Origin: Deltaproteobacteria bacterium
GTDB lineage: Bacteria > Myxococcota > Polyangia > Haliangiales > Haliangiaceae
Direction of reading: 5' to 3'
Assembly: GCA_018262455.1 (NCBI GenBank)
Contig: JAGSPR010000154.1
Location: 1-16,454, forward strand
Length of the DNA stretch: 16,454 nt
Positions 9,723 through 16,454 of this stretch are shown in pieces. A program made the translations under genes and the position numbers. How positions within the stretch are numbered: the first letter of the stretch is position 1; every line of letters begins with the position of its first letter. The notes below the pieces were generated by a model. The model was not told the DNA's origin. It did not search any database and saw only the letters and a list, made by a program, of their open reading frames with translations.

Positions 9723-9941
9723 TTAGCGCTGGCGATAGACAATAAAACCGCGTGTCGGATCGTAGGGCGAGACCGCCACGGTGACCCGATCTCCGAGGAC
9801 AACGCGAATCCGGTGACGCCGGACCTTTCCGGCCAGCTTGGCCAGAACCTCGTGGCCGTTGTCGAGCTTGACGCGAAAGTTGCCGCCCTTCGCGATCAAG
9901 ATGACCTCGCCGTCGAGATGGACCAGCTCTTCTTTACTCAT
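9723..9941 (-). CDS. infA: Translation initiation factor IF-1
   Basis: This 72-residue protein, MSKEELVHLDGEVILIAKGG onward, is the usual IF-1 length and is an S1/OB-fold throughout. It carries the family's conserved core NFRVKLDNGHEVLAKLAGK, then RIRVVLGDRVTVAVSPYDP and the ending GFIVYRQR, closely parallel to Escherichia coli IF-1 (FRVELENGH, GDKVTVELTPYD, RIVFRSR). IF-1 binds the ribosomal A site on the 30S subunit and helps IF-2 and IF-3 select initiator tRNA. An AAGGA element lies three bases upstream of ATG 9941; the longer open frame upstream of this ATG is not IF-1-like. It is the first gene of a minus-strand run that continues into the zinc-ribbon and Hsp70 genes, an unusual neighbourhood because infA often lies with ribosomal protein genes. 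This could be one of two infA copies in the genome, which cannot be decided here. Confidence 0.95.
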   Translation of the reverse strand: MSKEELVHLDGEVILIAKGGNFRVKLDNGHEVLAKLAGKVRRHRIRVVLGDRVTVAVSPYDPTRGFIVYRQR

Positions 9942-9973
9942 TGTTCCTTGGACCCACCCCGCCGTGGGGAGCC

Positions 9974-10020
9974 CTTGGTTAGCACTATGCCAGGCGCAAG
10001 AAAAGCGCTCGGAAACCAAG
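9974..10020. promoter_or_regulatory. Inverted repeat CTTGGTT-N33-AACCAAG in the infA divergent intergenic region
   Basis: Perfect seven-base arms lie at 9974-9980 and 10014-10020, in the 80-base gap between the divergent infA and phosphorylase-like genes. Inside the spacer, GCGC-AAGAAAA-GCGC adds a small nested symmetry. The gap must hold promoters for both directions. I could not pick out a convincing -35/-10 pair, so the arms are only a candidate operator or paired structure and may be chance. Confidence 0.25.
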
Positions 10021-10021
10021 A

Positions 10022-11710
10022 GTGATCTACCCTTGGGCCGTGGATCGCCAGCCGCCTCGAGCAACCAGCGACGAGATCGATCTCTATATCCGCACCTATT
10101 ACTCGCTGCTGCGCTCGAGCGGTGACGTCCGGGTGCGTGCTTTCGAGGAGGCGCACCTGTTCTCGCGCTCGAGCCTCCACCTTGGCGCCGAGGATCCGAA
10201 CCCCGATCTCGCGGCGTTCTCGTACAGCGCTGGCCGGCTCCCCGACTGCATGCCGCGGATTCGCCGGATCGTGCTCGGGCAGAGCTCGACCCAGTTCCGT
10301 GCCGCCGGGCTGCCGATCGAGCAGTGGGAGATCGTCCGCACCCGCGGTCGCCGCCGGCCGCTGCGCTGGGATGGCGGCACCACCCTCGCGGTGTTCATCG
10401 CGTCAGGATCCGACATCGACGATCTCGTCCCGATCCTGACGTCCTACCAGATCGAGTGGAACAAGGTGCGCGAGCGGCTGCTGTCCGCGCGGATCTCGGA
10501 TGTCAGCGATGACACCGCGCTCGCCAACGCCCTCGGCGACGAGGCCGCCGTGGTCCGGCTGAGAGGTGCGCTCGGGCCGCGCTCCGACGACATCCTGCGC
10601 GACATGCTCGCGCACGACTGCGATCTGTTCCTCCGGCTGCTCGACGGATCGTTCCGCGAGTACCAGCGCTCGGCCCAGCGCTGGTGGAACGCGATCGCGC
10701 CGTCAGTGCCGAAGAACCGGCCGGTGTACTTCGTGTCGTCCAATAGCCACTCGCTCGCGAACCTCCTCGGGGGCTACGCGCGGGCGCACACGGACGAGAT
10801 CCTCGGGTTCTTGCGCCGCCGCAACTTCGAAGACCTCGCGCCGCGCTACGACGAAGCGGTCGCCGCCGGAGACCTCGGGATGGCCACGAACATCCTGTAT
10901 TACTCGCTGCGCGCCTTCATCCACGAGCCGGGCGAGACCGGCCGGATGACGCAGGTCCAGGACTCCGACGCGGCGAGCGGGATCCGCGCGATCTCGTCGC
11001 CCGGCAAGATCGACGTCGACGCCCAGGTGATCGAGCTCTCGCAGCTGCGGTTCGACAGCCTCGATCCTCGGGTGCACGTCCCCGGGATCGAGCAGCTCTC
11101 GCGCAGCCAGGCGGTGATCATCAACATCGACTACCCGCTCGGCATGGCGGCCTACCACCACCTCACCGCGGTGGCGCTCGGGGTTGACCAGGTGCGCGGC
11201 ATCTACATCATGGGCAAAGCCGCGACGCTCAATGGCCGCGTCGGCGACGTGATGATCAGCAAGGTGATCCACGACGAGCACTCGGCGAACACGTACCTGT
11301 TCCGCAACGCCCTCGTGGCCGGAGACGTCCAGCCGTTCATGAAGCACGGCACGGTCCTCGACAACCAGAAGGCCCTGACCGTGCGCTCGGCGTTCCTCCA
11401 GAACCGCGAGTACATGGACGTGTTCTATCGCGAGGGCTACACCGTGATGGAGATGGAGGCTGGCCCGTACCTCTCGGCGGCCTACGAGATCGCGTCCCCG
11501 CGCCGGCATCCGCAGAACGAGCTGGTCTCGCTCGAAGGGTCGTTCGAGCTCGGCGTCATCCACTACGCCTCGGATACGCCGTACTCGCGGCGCCAGAGCC
11601 TGCTGTCGAAGAGCATGTCGTACTTCGGCATCGAGAGCACCTACGGGTGCGCCAGCGCGATCGCGCGCCGGATCTTCCAGAGCGAGCTCAATCGCCTCGG
11701 CTCGGGTTGA
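10022..11710 (+). CDS. Large protein with nucleoside-phosphorylase-like C-terminal domain
   Basis: This is a 562-residue soluble protein with no signal peptide. It starts at GTG 10022; GTG 10040 is an alternative. The N-terminal half (about 1-300) is helical and unfamiliar, with segments such as [36 protein letters not shown] and [20 protein letters not shown]. The C-terminal half resembles the purine nucleoside phosphorylase/MTAN fold. [20 protein letters not shown] (364-383) and [20 protein letters not shown] (393-412) match the family's GxxG...GDVVI region. [20 protein letters not shown] (472-491) matches the substrate-binding xxxMEAaa helix, and [12 protein letters not shown] (511-522) the final strand with its Asp. 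If active it would cleave a nucleoside or nucleoside-like bond using phosphate or water; the substrate is unknown. The lack of the exact phosphate-loop residues means it may be non-catalytic. The flavoprotein gene follows after 31 bases on the same strand, probably as an operon. Confidence is high for the gene, moderate for the fold. Confidence 0.72.
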   Translation: MIYPWAVDRQPPRATSDEIDLYIRTYYSLLRSSGDVRVRAFEEAHLFSRSSLHLGAEDPNPDLAAFSYSAGRLPDCMPRIRRIVLGQSSTQFRAAGLPIEQWEIVRTRGRRRPLRWDGGTTLAVFIASGSDIDDLVPILTSYQIEWNKVRERLLSARISDVSDDTALANALGDEAAVVRLRGALGPRSDDILRDMLAHDCDLFLRLLDGSFREYQRSAQRWWNAIAPSVPKNRPVYFVSSNSHSLANLLGGYARAHTDEILGFLRRRNFEDLAPRYDEAVAAGDLGMATNILYYSLRAFIHEPGETGRMTQVQDSDAASGIRAISSPGKIDVDAQVIELSQLRFDSLDPRVHVPGIEQLSRSQAVIINIDYPLGMAAYHHLTAVALGVDQVRGIYIMGKAATLNGRVGDVMISKVIHDEHSANTYLFRNALVAGDVQPFMKHGTVLDNQKALTVRSAFLQNREYMDVFYREGYTVMEMEAGPYLSAAYEIASPRRHPQNELVSLEGSFELGVIHYASDTPYSRRQSLLSKSMSYFGIESTYGCASAIARRIFQSELNRLGSG

Positions 11711-11741
11711 TGATGAGGGTCCCCAGCGAAGCGGGCGGCGG

Positions 11742-13007
11742 ATGATCGAACGCGCGGAGGTCGTGGTGATCGGCGCCGGCGTGTCGGGCCTCGGGTTCGC
11801 CAACTGGTACCGCGAGCGGCACCCCGAGGCTCGCGTCGTCGTCCTCGAGGCCGAGTCCGAGCCCGGCGGCTACTGCCGGACGGTCGTCCAGGATGGCTTC
11901 GTCTGGGACTACTCGGGCCACTTCTTCCACTTCAAGGATCCGTCGATCGAGGCCTGGCTGCGCGCCCGGATGCCGGGGCAGGAGGTGCGCACGGTCGCCA
12001 AGCAGAGCGTCATCCGCTATGCCGGGCGTGACATCGACTTCCCGTTCCAGAAGAACATCCACCAGCTGCCGCACGACGAGTTCCTCGAGTGCCTCGTCGA
12101 CCTATTCTTTCGTCCCACCGGCGATGCTCCGCCGCGGTCGTTCGGCGAGATGCTGGTTCGCCGGCTCGGCCGCGCGATCACGGACAAGTTCCTCCGTCCG
12201 TACAACGAGAAGCTCTACGCCACCGATCTCGATACGCTCGATGTCGACGCGATGGGGCGATTCTTCCCGCACGCGGACATCGCCGACATCATCGCGAACA
12301 TGCGCCCGGGCGCCCGGGACGCCGGCTACAACGCGACGTTCACGTATCCCGCCGGCGGCGCGGTGCAGTACATCAACGCGCTGCTCCGCGATCTGCCGCC
12401 GGAGATGGTGTCGTGCGACGAGCGCGTCACCGCGATCGATCTGAGTGCGCGCGAGGTCGTCACGCCGCGCCGCCGCATCCGGTTCGATCACGTCGTCAGC
12501 TCGGCGCCGCTGCCCGCACTCGCGCGGATGACCGGCGTCGCGCACGATCCGGCGGTGTTCACGAGTAACCAGGTCCTCGTGTTCAACCTCGGGTTCGATC
12601 GCAAGGGGACTCGCGGCGTCCACTGGATGTACTTCCCGGATCGCTCCCTGATGTTCTACCGGGTCGGTTGGTACGACAACATCCTCGACGGCGACCGGAT
12701 GTCGCTCTATGTCGAGATCGGCGCGCCGCCCGGCGCGACGTTCGACGTCGACGCGCTACGAGCACGCGTGCTCGCCGACCTCGTCCGCGAGCGGATCGTC
12801 ACCGATCACCAGCTCGTGTCGTCCCACCACGTCGTGCTCGACCCGGCGTACGCCCACATCACGACGGCGTCGCTCGCCGAGACCGCGCGGCTGTGCGGCC
12901 TGCTCGCCACCGCCAGCGTTCATTCGGTCGGGCGCTATGGCCGGTGGACCTACTGCTCGATCGAGGACAACCTGGTCGAGACGCGCGCGCTGGCCGGCAC
13001 GCTGTGA
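11742..13007 (+). CDS. FAD-dependent oxidoreductase, UDP-galactopyranose mutase/protoporphyrinogen oxidase-like
   Basis: This is a 421-residue soluble flavoprotein. The N-terminus holds a Rossmann FAD site: [14 protein letters not shown] (GxGxxG at 11-16), the acidic end of beta-2 at Glu36 in [16 protein letters not shown], and the substrate-side DYSGHFFHF (57-64). [15 protein letters not shown] (153-167) and [16 protein letters not shown] (200-215) are typical of UDP-galactopyranose mutase-like and protoporphyrinogen oxidase-like proteins linked to sugar or lipopolysaccharide metabolism. The C-terminal FAD motif [20 protein letters not shown] (398-417) fits the same group. It should bind FAD non-covalently in the cytoplasm. 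The substrate cannot be named: a UDP-sugar ring isomerase, an amine oxidase or a desaturase-like enzyme are all possible. The start ATG 11742 follows a GGCGG stretch. The gene is 31 bases downstream of the phosphorylase-like gene, and a shared pathway acting on a nucleotide-sugar is an inference. It converges with the frameshifted minus-strand gene, leaving only three bases between the stops. Confidence 0.85.
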   Translation: MIERAEVVVIGAGVSGLGFANWYRERHPEARVVVLEAESEPGGYCRTVVQDGFVWDYSGHFFHFKDPSIEAWLRARMPGQEVRTVAKQSVIRYAGRDIDFPFQKNIHQLPHDEFLECLVDLFFRPTGDAPPRSFGEMLVRRLGRAITDKFLRPYNEKLYATDLDTLDVDAMGRFFPHADIADIIANMRPGARDAGYNATFTYPAGGAVQYINALLRDLPPEMVSCDERVTAIDLSAREVVTPRRRIRFDHVVSSAPLPALARMTGVAHDPAVFTSNQVLVFNLGFDRKGTRGVHWMYFPDRSLMFYRVGWYDNILDGDRMSLYVEIGAPPGATFDVDALRARVLADLVRERIVTDHQLVSSHHVVLDPAYAHITTASLAETARLCGLLATASVHSVGRYGRWTYCSIEDNLVETRALAGTL

Positions 13008-13010
13008 GGC

Positions 13011-13285
13011 TCACAGCGGGACGCGGATCACGACCACGCCGGCCGCAGACTCGCCGAGCACGTCGAGGACTTTCGCGCTGCCGTACGCGACGCGCGGCGT
13101 GATCCCGGGCGGGACCGAAACGAAGATCGGCGCGCCATGCTCGCGCCACACGCCGAGCACGGGGCCGCGGAGCGCGACGGTCACCACCTGATCGCCGGCG
13201 AGCGCGGCGAGCGCGCTGGGGGGCGAGGCCTTGACGACGGCCGCACGGCAAGCAGCCGGCGTGCAGACCGAGTAGCGCTCCACGG
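13011..13285 (-). pseudogene. Displaced C-terminal segment of the frameshifted membrane protein
   Basis: In the frame one base behind the upstream reading, this strand encodes a well-behaved beta-rich tail: VERYSVCTPAACRAAVVKAS, then ALAALAGDQVVTVALRGPVL, GAPIFVSVPPGITPRVAYGS, ending GVVVIRVPL and a TGA at 13011-13013. The amino-acid mix is normal, whereas the other frame over the same bases is Arg/Ser-rich. The segment has no start of its own that makes sense and ends three bases from the stop of the convergent flavoprotein gene. It is therefore best read as the true end of the gene starting at 14473, cut off by a one-base loss or a sequencing error. A programmed -1 shift is possible but no clear slippery heptamer is visible. 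Confidence 0.6.
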
Positions 13286-14473
13286 CAGGTCCTCCGACTT
13301 CGTGCCGAGCGGGACGATCCGGGTCGGCACGCCGGGGCTGAGCATCGCCCCAGCCTCCCTCGCGTCGAGCTCCCCATCCTCGCCCGTGGCCCACACGAGG
13401 AACGCGCGCCCGGCGGGATCGAGCGCGACCAGGTAGCTCGCGGCCTCGATGGGCTTCTCCTGCGTGACGACGCCGCCGGCCGAGCGCGCGATCGTGAGTG
13501 TGTCCCCGGTGACGTACGCGACCACGCCGGCGGTGGCGTTGCCGAGCGCGAACAGCACGTGCGTCCGCTCGATCGCTCCAGGGCTCCGCCCCCCTACCGG
13601 CGCGCCGGCAGGGTTCCCCCCGATCACGCCCTCGATCTTGGGAGCCTTCGGCTTCAGATGCGTCGCCGAAGCCACGACGGTACCGGCGTCATCGATCGGA
13701 CCGACGTCGACATCGACCCCCCGGCTCATCGCGCCCCACGCTGGATCGGTCAGGCTGCGCCGCGCGAACGGATCGATCCGCGCGATCTTGGGCGCGGTCC
13801 CCGGCGCGAGCTGGAGCTGGACGGTGGTGGTCTTCGTCATGTTGCCCAACGCGAACACGCCGCCCACCGAGGGCCGTAGCCAGAGGTCGAGGCTGGTGAC
13901 CGGGTCGGCGCCGTCGCGGACCGGGAGGATCTCGGCGGGACGCAGCGCGCGCGTGCCACCCGCAAGGGTCGGAGGGCCCATGCCGGCGGCGGTGCGCAGC
14001 GCGGCGTGGGCCAGGTCGAGCTCCTCGAGCGCGCCGGGCAGTGGATCGACGCCGCGGTTCTTCGGCAGCTCGCCGCCCGGGTCGACGTGCGAGATGAAGC
14101 CGGTGGCCACATGGGACGCCGCCTGGTCGAGCTGGTTCCAGGCCTGCTCGACCTCGATGAGGCCGGTGTCCTCGGCATCCCCGCGCGACAGCTCGCTGAC
14201 GAGCCGAGTGCACGTGCCGCGGTCCCACGGGTCGGGTGAGAGCTCGCGCAGCGCGAGCGCCTCGACCGGCCTGGACGATGCGGGGGTCGCGCCGAGCAGG
14301 CACGCGCGCGCCTTCGAGAACCGGTGCTCCCAGCGCTCGATCTCGGCCTGCGCACCCTGTCGCGTTTCCCCGGGCGCATAGACCTTGAAGAAGTAGTAGG
14401 CACCGCCTCCCACGAGCCCGACGACCGCGGCGATCGCGCCGCAGATCACGAGCATTCGTCCGCGCTCTGACAT
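13181..14473 (-). CDS. Single-pass membrane protein of unknown function, reading frame broken near 13280
   Basis: As written, this frame runs from ATG 14473 to a stop at 13181 (430 residues). Residues 8-30 (VICGAIAAVVGLVGGGAYYF region) form one transmembrane helix after a short positive N-terminus, placing the rest outside the cytoplasm. A helical stretch (about 38-140, with Cys58 and Cys88) is followed by a beta-rich domain with repeated GG(T/V)FALGN-like and HVLFALGNATAGVVAYVTGD strands. I do not recognise the family. The last 40 residues after about 13285 (ATRSARRLLAVRPSSRPRPP) are Arg/Ser/Pro-rich, like an out-of-frame reading of GC-rich DNA. The real tail appears to continue in the next frame down to 13011. 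Restoring one G in CCGTGG (13280-13285 on the plus strand reads CCACGG) would give about 487 residues. The gene is divergent from the aldehyde dehydrogenase, with 34 bases between starts and no obvious Shine-Dalgarno. Confidence 0.7.
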   Translation of the reverse strand: MSERGRMLVICGAIAAVVGLVGGGAYYFFKVYAPGETRQGAQAEIERWEHRFSKARACLLGATPASSRPVEALALRELSPDPWDRGTCTRLVSELSRGDAEDTGLIEVEQAWNQLDQAASHVATGFISHVDPGGELPKNRGVDPLPGALEELDLAHAALRTAAGMGPPTLAGGTRALRPAEILPVRDGADPVTSLDLWLRPSVGGVFALGNMTKTTTVQLQLAPGTAPKIARIDPFARRSLTDPAWGAMSRGVDVDVGPIDDAGTVVASATHLKPKAPKIEGVIGGNPAGAPVGGRSPGAIERTHVLFALGNATAGVVAYVTGDTLTIARSAGGVVTQEKPIEAASYLVALDPAGRAFLVWATGEDGELDAREAGAMLSPGVPTRIVPLGTKSEDLPWSATRSARRLLAVRPSSRPRPPARSPRSPAIRW

Positions 14474-14507
14474 TGCGCGGAGTCTACACCGCGGCCATGG
14501 TCGATCC

Positions 14508-15935
14508 ATGACCGACGTTGCTCGGGATGCGTTCATCGATGGCCGGTGGGCGCCGGGGGCTCGGCGCTTCACGGTGCGCGATCCATTCGACGACGCGCTG
14601 ATCGCGGAGGTCACCGCTGCCTCCGAGGCGCAGGTCGACGCCGCGATCGAGGCCGCGACGTGCGCGTTCCCGAGCTGGCGCGCCACGCCGGGGCCGGAGC
14701 GCGGCAGGTTCCTCGGTCAGCTCGCGGCGGCGATGCTCGGGGCCGAGGCGCGGCTCGCGGCGCTCTGCACCCGCGAGAACGGCAAGCCGTTCAAGGAGTC
14801 GGTGGCCGAGGTCCGCTACGCCGCGAGCTTCCTGTCGTGGTTCGCCGGCGAGGCCGAGCGTGCCTATGGCGAGACCATCCCGGCGAGCCATCCGACCCAG
14901 CGGATCACGGTGGTGCGCGAGCCGGTCGGCCCGTGCGCCCTGATCACGCCGTGGAACTTCCCGTACGCGATGCTGACCCGCAAGCTGGGCGCTGCGCTCG
15001 CCGCGGGATGCACGGTGATCGCCAAGCCTGCCGAGGAGACACCGCTCGGCACGCTCGCGCTCGCGCAGCTCGCCCACGAGATCGGGCTCCCCGCGGGCGT
15101 GTTCAACGTCGTGCCCACCGATGACCCCGAGCGCATCGCGGGCAGGCTGCTGGGCTCGCGCGCGATCCGCAAGATCAGCTTCACCGGCTCCACCGCGGTC
15201 GGCCGGATCATCCTGCGCAACGCCGCCGACGATCTCAAGCGGGTCTCGCTCGAGCTCGGCGGGAACGCACCCTTCGTGGTGCTCGCCGATGCCGACCTCG
15301 ACGCTGCGGTGGCCGGCGCGATGATCGCGAAGTTCCGCAACTCGGGCCAGAGCTGTGTCGCAGCCAACCGCTTCATCCTCGAGCAGCCGATCGCCGAGCC
15401 GTTCACGCGCCAGCTCGTCGCCGCGATCGGCCAGCTCGTGATCGGTCGCGGTAGCGATCCGGGCGTCGACCTCGGTCCGCTGATCGACGACGCCAGCGTG
15501 CGCAAGGTGACGCGACTCGTCGGCGATGCGATCGGCAAGGGCGCCCGCGTGGTCCACGGCGTGCCACCGGATGGCTCGGGCCGGCTCGTCGCGCCGATCG
15601 TGCTCGATCGCATCACGCCTGACATGGCGGTCTGGCGCGAGGAGATCTTCGGGCCCGTCGTCGCGCTACGCACCGCCAGCGATCAGACAGACGCGCTCGC
15701 CCAGGCCAACGACACCGAGTACGGGCTGGTCGCGTACGTCTACACCCGCGATGGCCGCACCCAGGCCCGGTTCGCCGAGGCGCTCGAGGCCGGGATGGTC
15801 GGGGTCAACGAGGGACTGGTCTCGACCGCGCAGGCGCCGTTCGGCGGCATCAAGCACTCGGGACTCGGGCGCGAGGGCTCGCGCCATGGCCTCGAGGACT
15901 ACACGAACCTCAAGTACATATCGAAGCGCATATAG
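14508..15935 (+). CDS. gabD: NAD(P)-dependent aldehyde dehydrogenase, succinate-semialdehyde dehydrogenase type
   Basis: This is a 475-residue cytoplasmic enzyme of normal length for the family. The catalytic Cys283 lies in NSGQSCVAANRF and the general-base Glu249 in SLELGGNAPFVVL. The oxyanion Asn150 lies in ITPWNFPYAM, the cofactor lysine in KPAEETPL (Lys173), and the nucleotide-binding turn is FTGSTAVG (225-232). The sequence FRNSGQSCVAANRFILE, together with the ending SGLGREGSRHGLEDYTNLKY, is characteristic of GabD-like succinate-semialdehyde dehydrogenases. These oxidise succinate semialdehyde to succinate with NAD(P)+, the last step of the GABA shunt. Related semialdehydes such as glutarate semialdehyde are possible substrates. 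No GABA transaminase or permease is adjacent, so the pathway is not confirmed by context. The start ATG 14508 gives the usual N-terminus; no strong Shine-Dalgarno is visible. The gene diverges from the frameshifted membrane-protein gene and is followed by a GC-rich hairpin and coaBC. Confidence 0.88.
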   Translation: MTDVARDAFIDGRWAPGARRFTVRDPFDDALIAEVTAASEAQVDAAIEAATCAFPSWRATPGPERGRFLGQLAAAMLGAEARLAALCTRENGKPFKESVAEVRYAASFLSWFAGEAERAYGETIPASHPTQRITVVREPVGPCALITPWNFPYAMLTRKLGAALAAGCTVIAKPAEETPLGTLALAQLAHEIGLPAGVFNVVPTDDPERIAGRLLGSRAIRKISFTGSTAVGRIILRNAADDLKRVSLELGGNAPFVVLADADLDAAVAGAMIAKFRNSGQSCVAANRFILEQPIAEPFTRQLVAAIGQLVIGRGSDPGVDLGPLIDDASVRKVTRLVGDAIGKGARVVHGVPPDGSGRLVAPIVLDRITPDMAVWREEIFGPVVALRTASDQTDALAQANDTEYGLVAYVYTRDGRTQARFAEALEAGMVGVNEGLVSTAQAPFGGIKHSGLGREGSRHGLEDYTNLKYISKRI

Positions 15936-15943
15936 CGTCGACG

Positions 15944-15961
15944 GCGAGCCCGCAGGCTCGC
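15944..15961 (+). terminator. GC-rich hairpin after the aldehyde dehydrogenase gene, no U-tract
   Basis: GCGAGCC-CGCA-GGCTCGC forms a perfect seven-base-pair stem with a four-base loop, starting nine bases after the TAG stop. No T-run follows, so it is not a canonical intrinsic terminator, though GC-rich bacteria often use such hairpins or stabilise 3' ends with them. coaBC begins about 50 bases further on. Confidence 0.4.
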
Positions 15962-16008
15962 GGCGGGCTGGGCCGAGGCCAGGGCCGGGGCTAGGGTAGA
16001 GTGGACTC

Positions 16009-16454
16009 GTGAGCGAAATCCCGCGCACGCGCGCGCCGCGCGATCCGGCGCAGCCCCTCGCGGGCGCCCACATCGTGGTCGGGGTGACGGGCGGCATCGC
16101 GGCCTACAAGGCCGCCGAGCTCGTGCGGCTGCTCGACAAGGCAGGCGCGACGGTCGAGGTCGCGATGACCGCGCGCGCGCAGGAGTTCGTGGGGCCGATG
16201 ACGTTCCAGGCGCTCACCCGGCGCCCGGTGTTCACGAATCTGTTCTCGCTGACCGAGGAGGCCTCGATCGGGCACATCGCGCTCGCCGATCGCGCCGACC
16301 TCGTGATCATCGCGCCGGCGACCGCAAACACGATCGCGCGGCTCGCCGCGGGGCAGTCGGACGACGCCGTCGCTGCGGTCGTGCTCGCGACGCGCGCGCC
16401 GGTGCTGCTCGCGCCGTCGATGAACGTCCACATGTGGAGCCACCCGCTCACCCA
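16009..16454 (+). CDS. coaBC: Bifunctional phosphopantothenoylcysteine decarboxylase/synthetase CoaBC, N-terminal part (partial)
   Basis: From GTG 16009 the frame runs open to the window edge (148 complete codons). It shows the CoaC flavoprotein domain. [20 protein letters not shown] (about 19-38) binds FMN, followed by [40 protein letters not shown] carries the active-site His in GHI, and then come the family motifs [13 protein letters not shown] (about 105-117) and [11 protein letters not shown] (the PxMN signature, here Ser in place of the usual Ala). The enzyme decarboxylates 4'-phosphopantothenoylcysteine in coenzyme A synthesis; in most bacteria it is fused to the CoaB synthetase, which would lie beyond the window, so the fusion is assumed. 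The start was chosen because GTG 16001 runs into a stop after two codons. An N-terminal extension of about 18 Arg/Pro-rich residues precedes the domain. A GTGGA stretch just upstream may serve as the ribosome site. Confidence 0.9.
   Translation, partial: MSEIPRTRAPRDPAQPLAGAHIVVGVTGGIAAYKAAELVRLLDKAGATVEVAMTARAQEFVGPMTFQALTRRPVFTNLFSLTEEASIGHIALADRADLVIIAPATANTIARLAAGQSDDAVAAVVLATRAPVLLAPSMNVHMWSHPLT

Noticed and set aside
9695..9802. Longer start for the zinc-ribbon gene inside infA
   Set aside because: The added residues come from reading infA out of frame and show no domain. GTG 9694 or TTG 9697 lies just after the infA stop.
9942..9973. GC-rich hairpin (CCCC-GCCGT-GGGG) in the infA leader as a regulatory RNA
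   Set aside because: The stem is four pairs only and has no recognisable riboswitch or ribosomal-protein leader features.
13280..13290. Programmed -1 frameshift site
   Set aside because: No X-XXY-YYZ slippery heptamer is visible at the transition. A one-base loss or sequencing error is simpler.

Overview
The window is very GC-rich, gene-dense DNA with almost no intergenic space. Its content includes a Ser/Thr kinase whose N-terminus carries the LATGGMAEIYLA pattern common in myxobacteria, a Kelch-type lipoprotein, a multihaem cytochrome and several large unfamiliar proteins. This suggests a Myxococcota (deltaproteobacterial) chromosome, perhaps from the Nannocystis/Haliangium side. That placement is inferred from gene style and composition, not from a marker gene.

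Layout. (1) 1-252, minus: 5' end of a Ser/Thr protein kinase, cut by the window edge. (2) 268-5017, plus: a three-gene, ATGA-overlapped set encoding a Kelch/beta-sandwich lipoprotein, a predicted outer-membrane beta-barrel, and a 13-haem (CXXCH) periplasmic cytochrome. It looks like a porin-cytochrome electron conduit with an unusual third partner. (3) 9941 down to 5038, minus: infA (IF-1), then a small zinc-ribbon protein with a C-terminal membrane helix, an 813-residue Hsp70 with about 100 extra beta-rich residues between its ATPase and substrate domains, a 108-residue J-domain-like protein without HPD, and a 502-residue membrane protein. The last three genes are almost contiguous and probably form a dedicated membrane-linked chaperone machine. 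(4) 10022-13007, plus: a 562-residue protein with a nucleoside-phosphorylase-like C-terminal half, then an FAD-dependent oxidoreductase of the UDP-galactopyranose mutase/protoporphyrinogen oxidase-like type. (5) 14473 down to 13011, minus: a single-pass membrane protein of unknown function whose reading frame is broken near 13280. (6) 14508-15935, plus: a succinate-semialdehyde dehydrogenase-type aldehyde dehydrogenase. (7) 16009-end, plus: the flavoprotein (CoaC) half of coaBC, cut by the window edge.

The strongest candidates for something not well described are the Hsp70/J-like/membrane-protein module and the porin-multihaem-cytochrome-Kelch module. The single-base frameshift near 13280 deserves a check against reads. 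Intergenic spaces are all under 100 bases. The only regulatory-looking sequences are an inverted repeat between infA and the phosphorylase-like gene, one strong Shine-Dalgarno that fixes a GTG start, and a hairpin after the aldehyde dehydrogenase. I see no tRNA, rRNA, CRISPR array, insertion sequence or phage gene.
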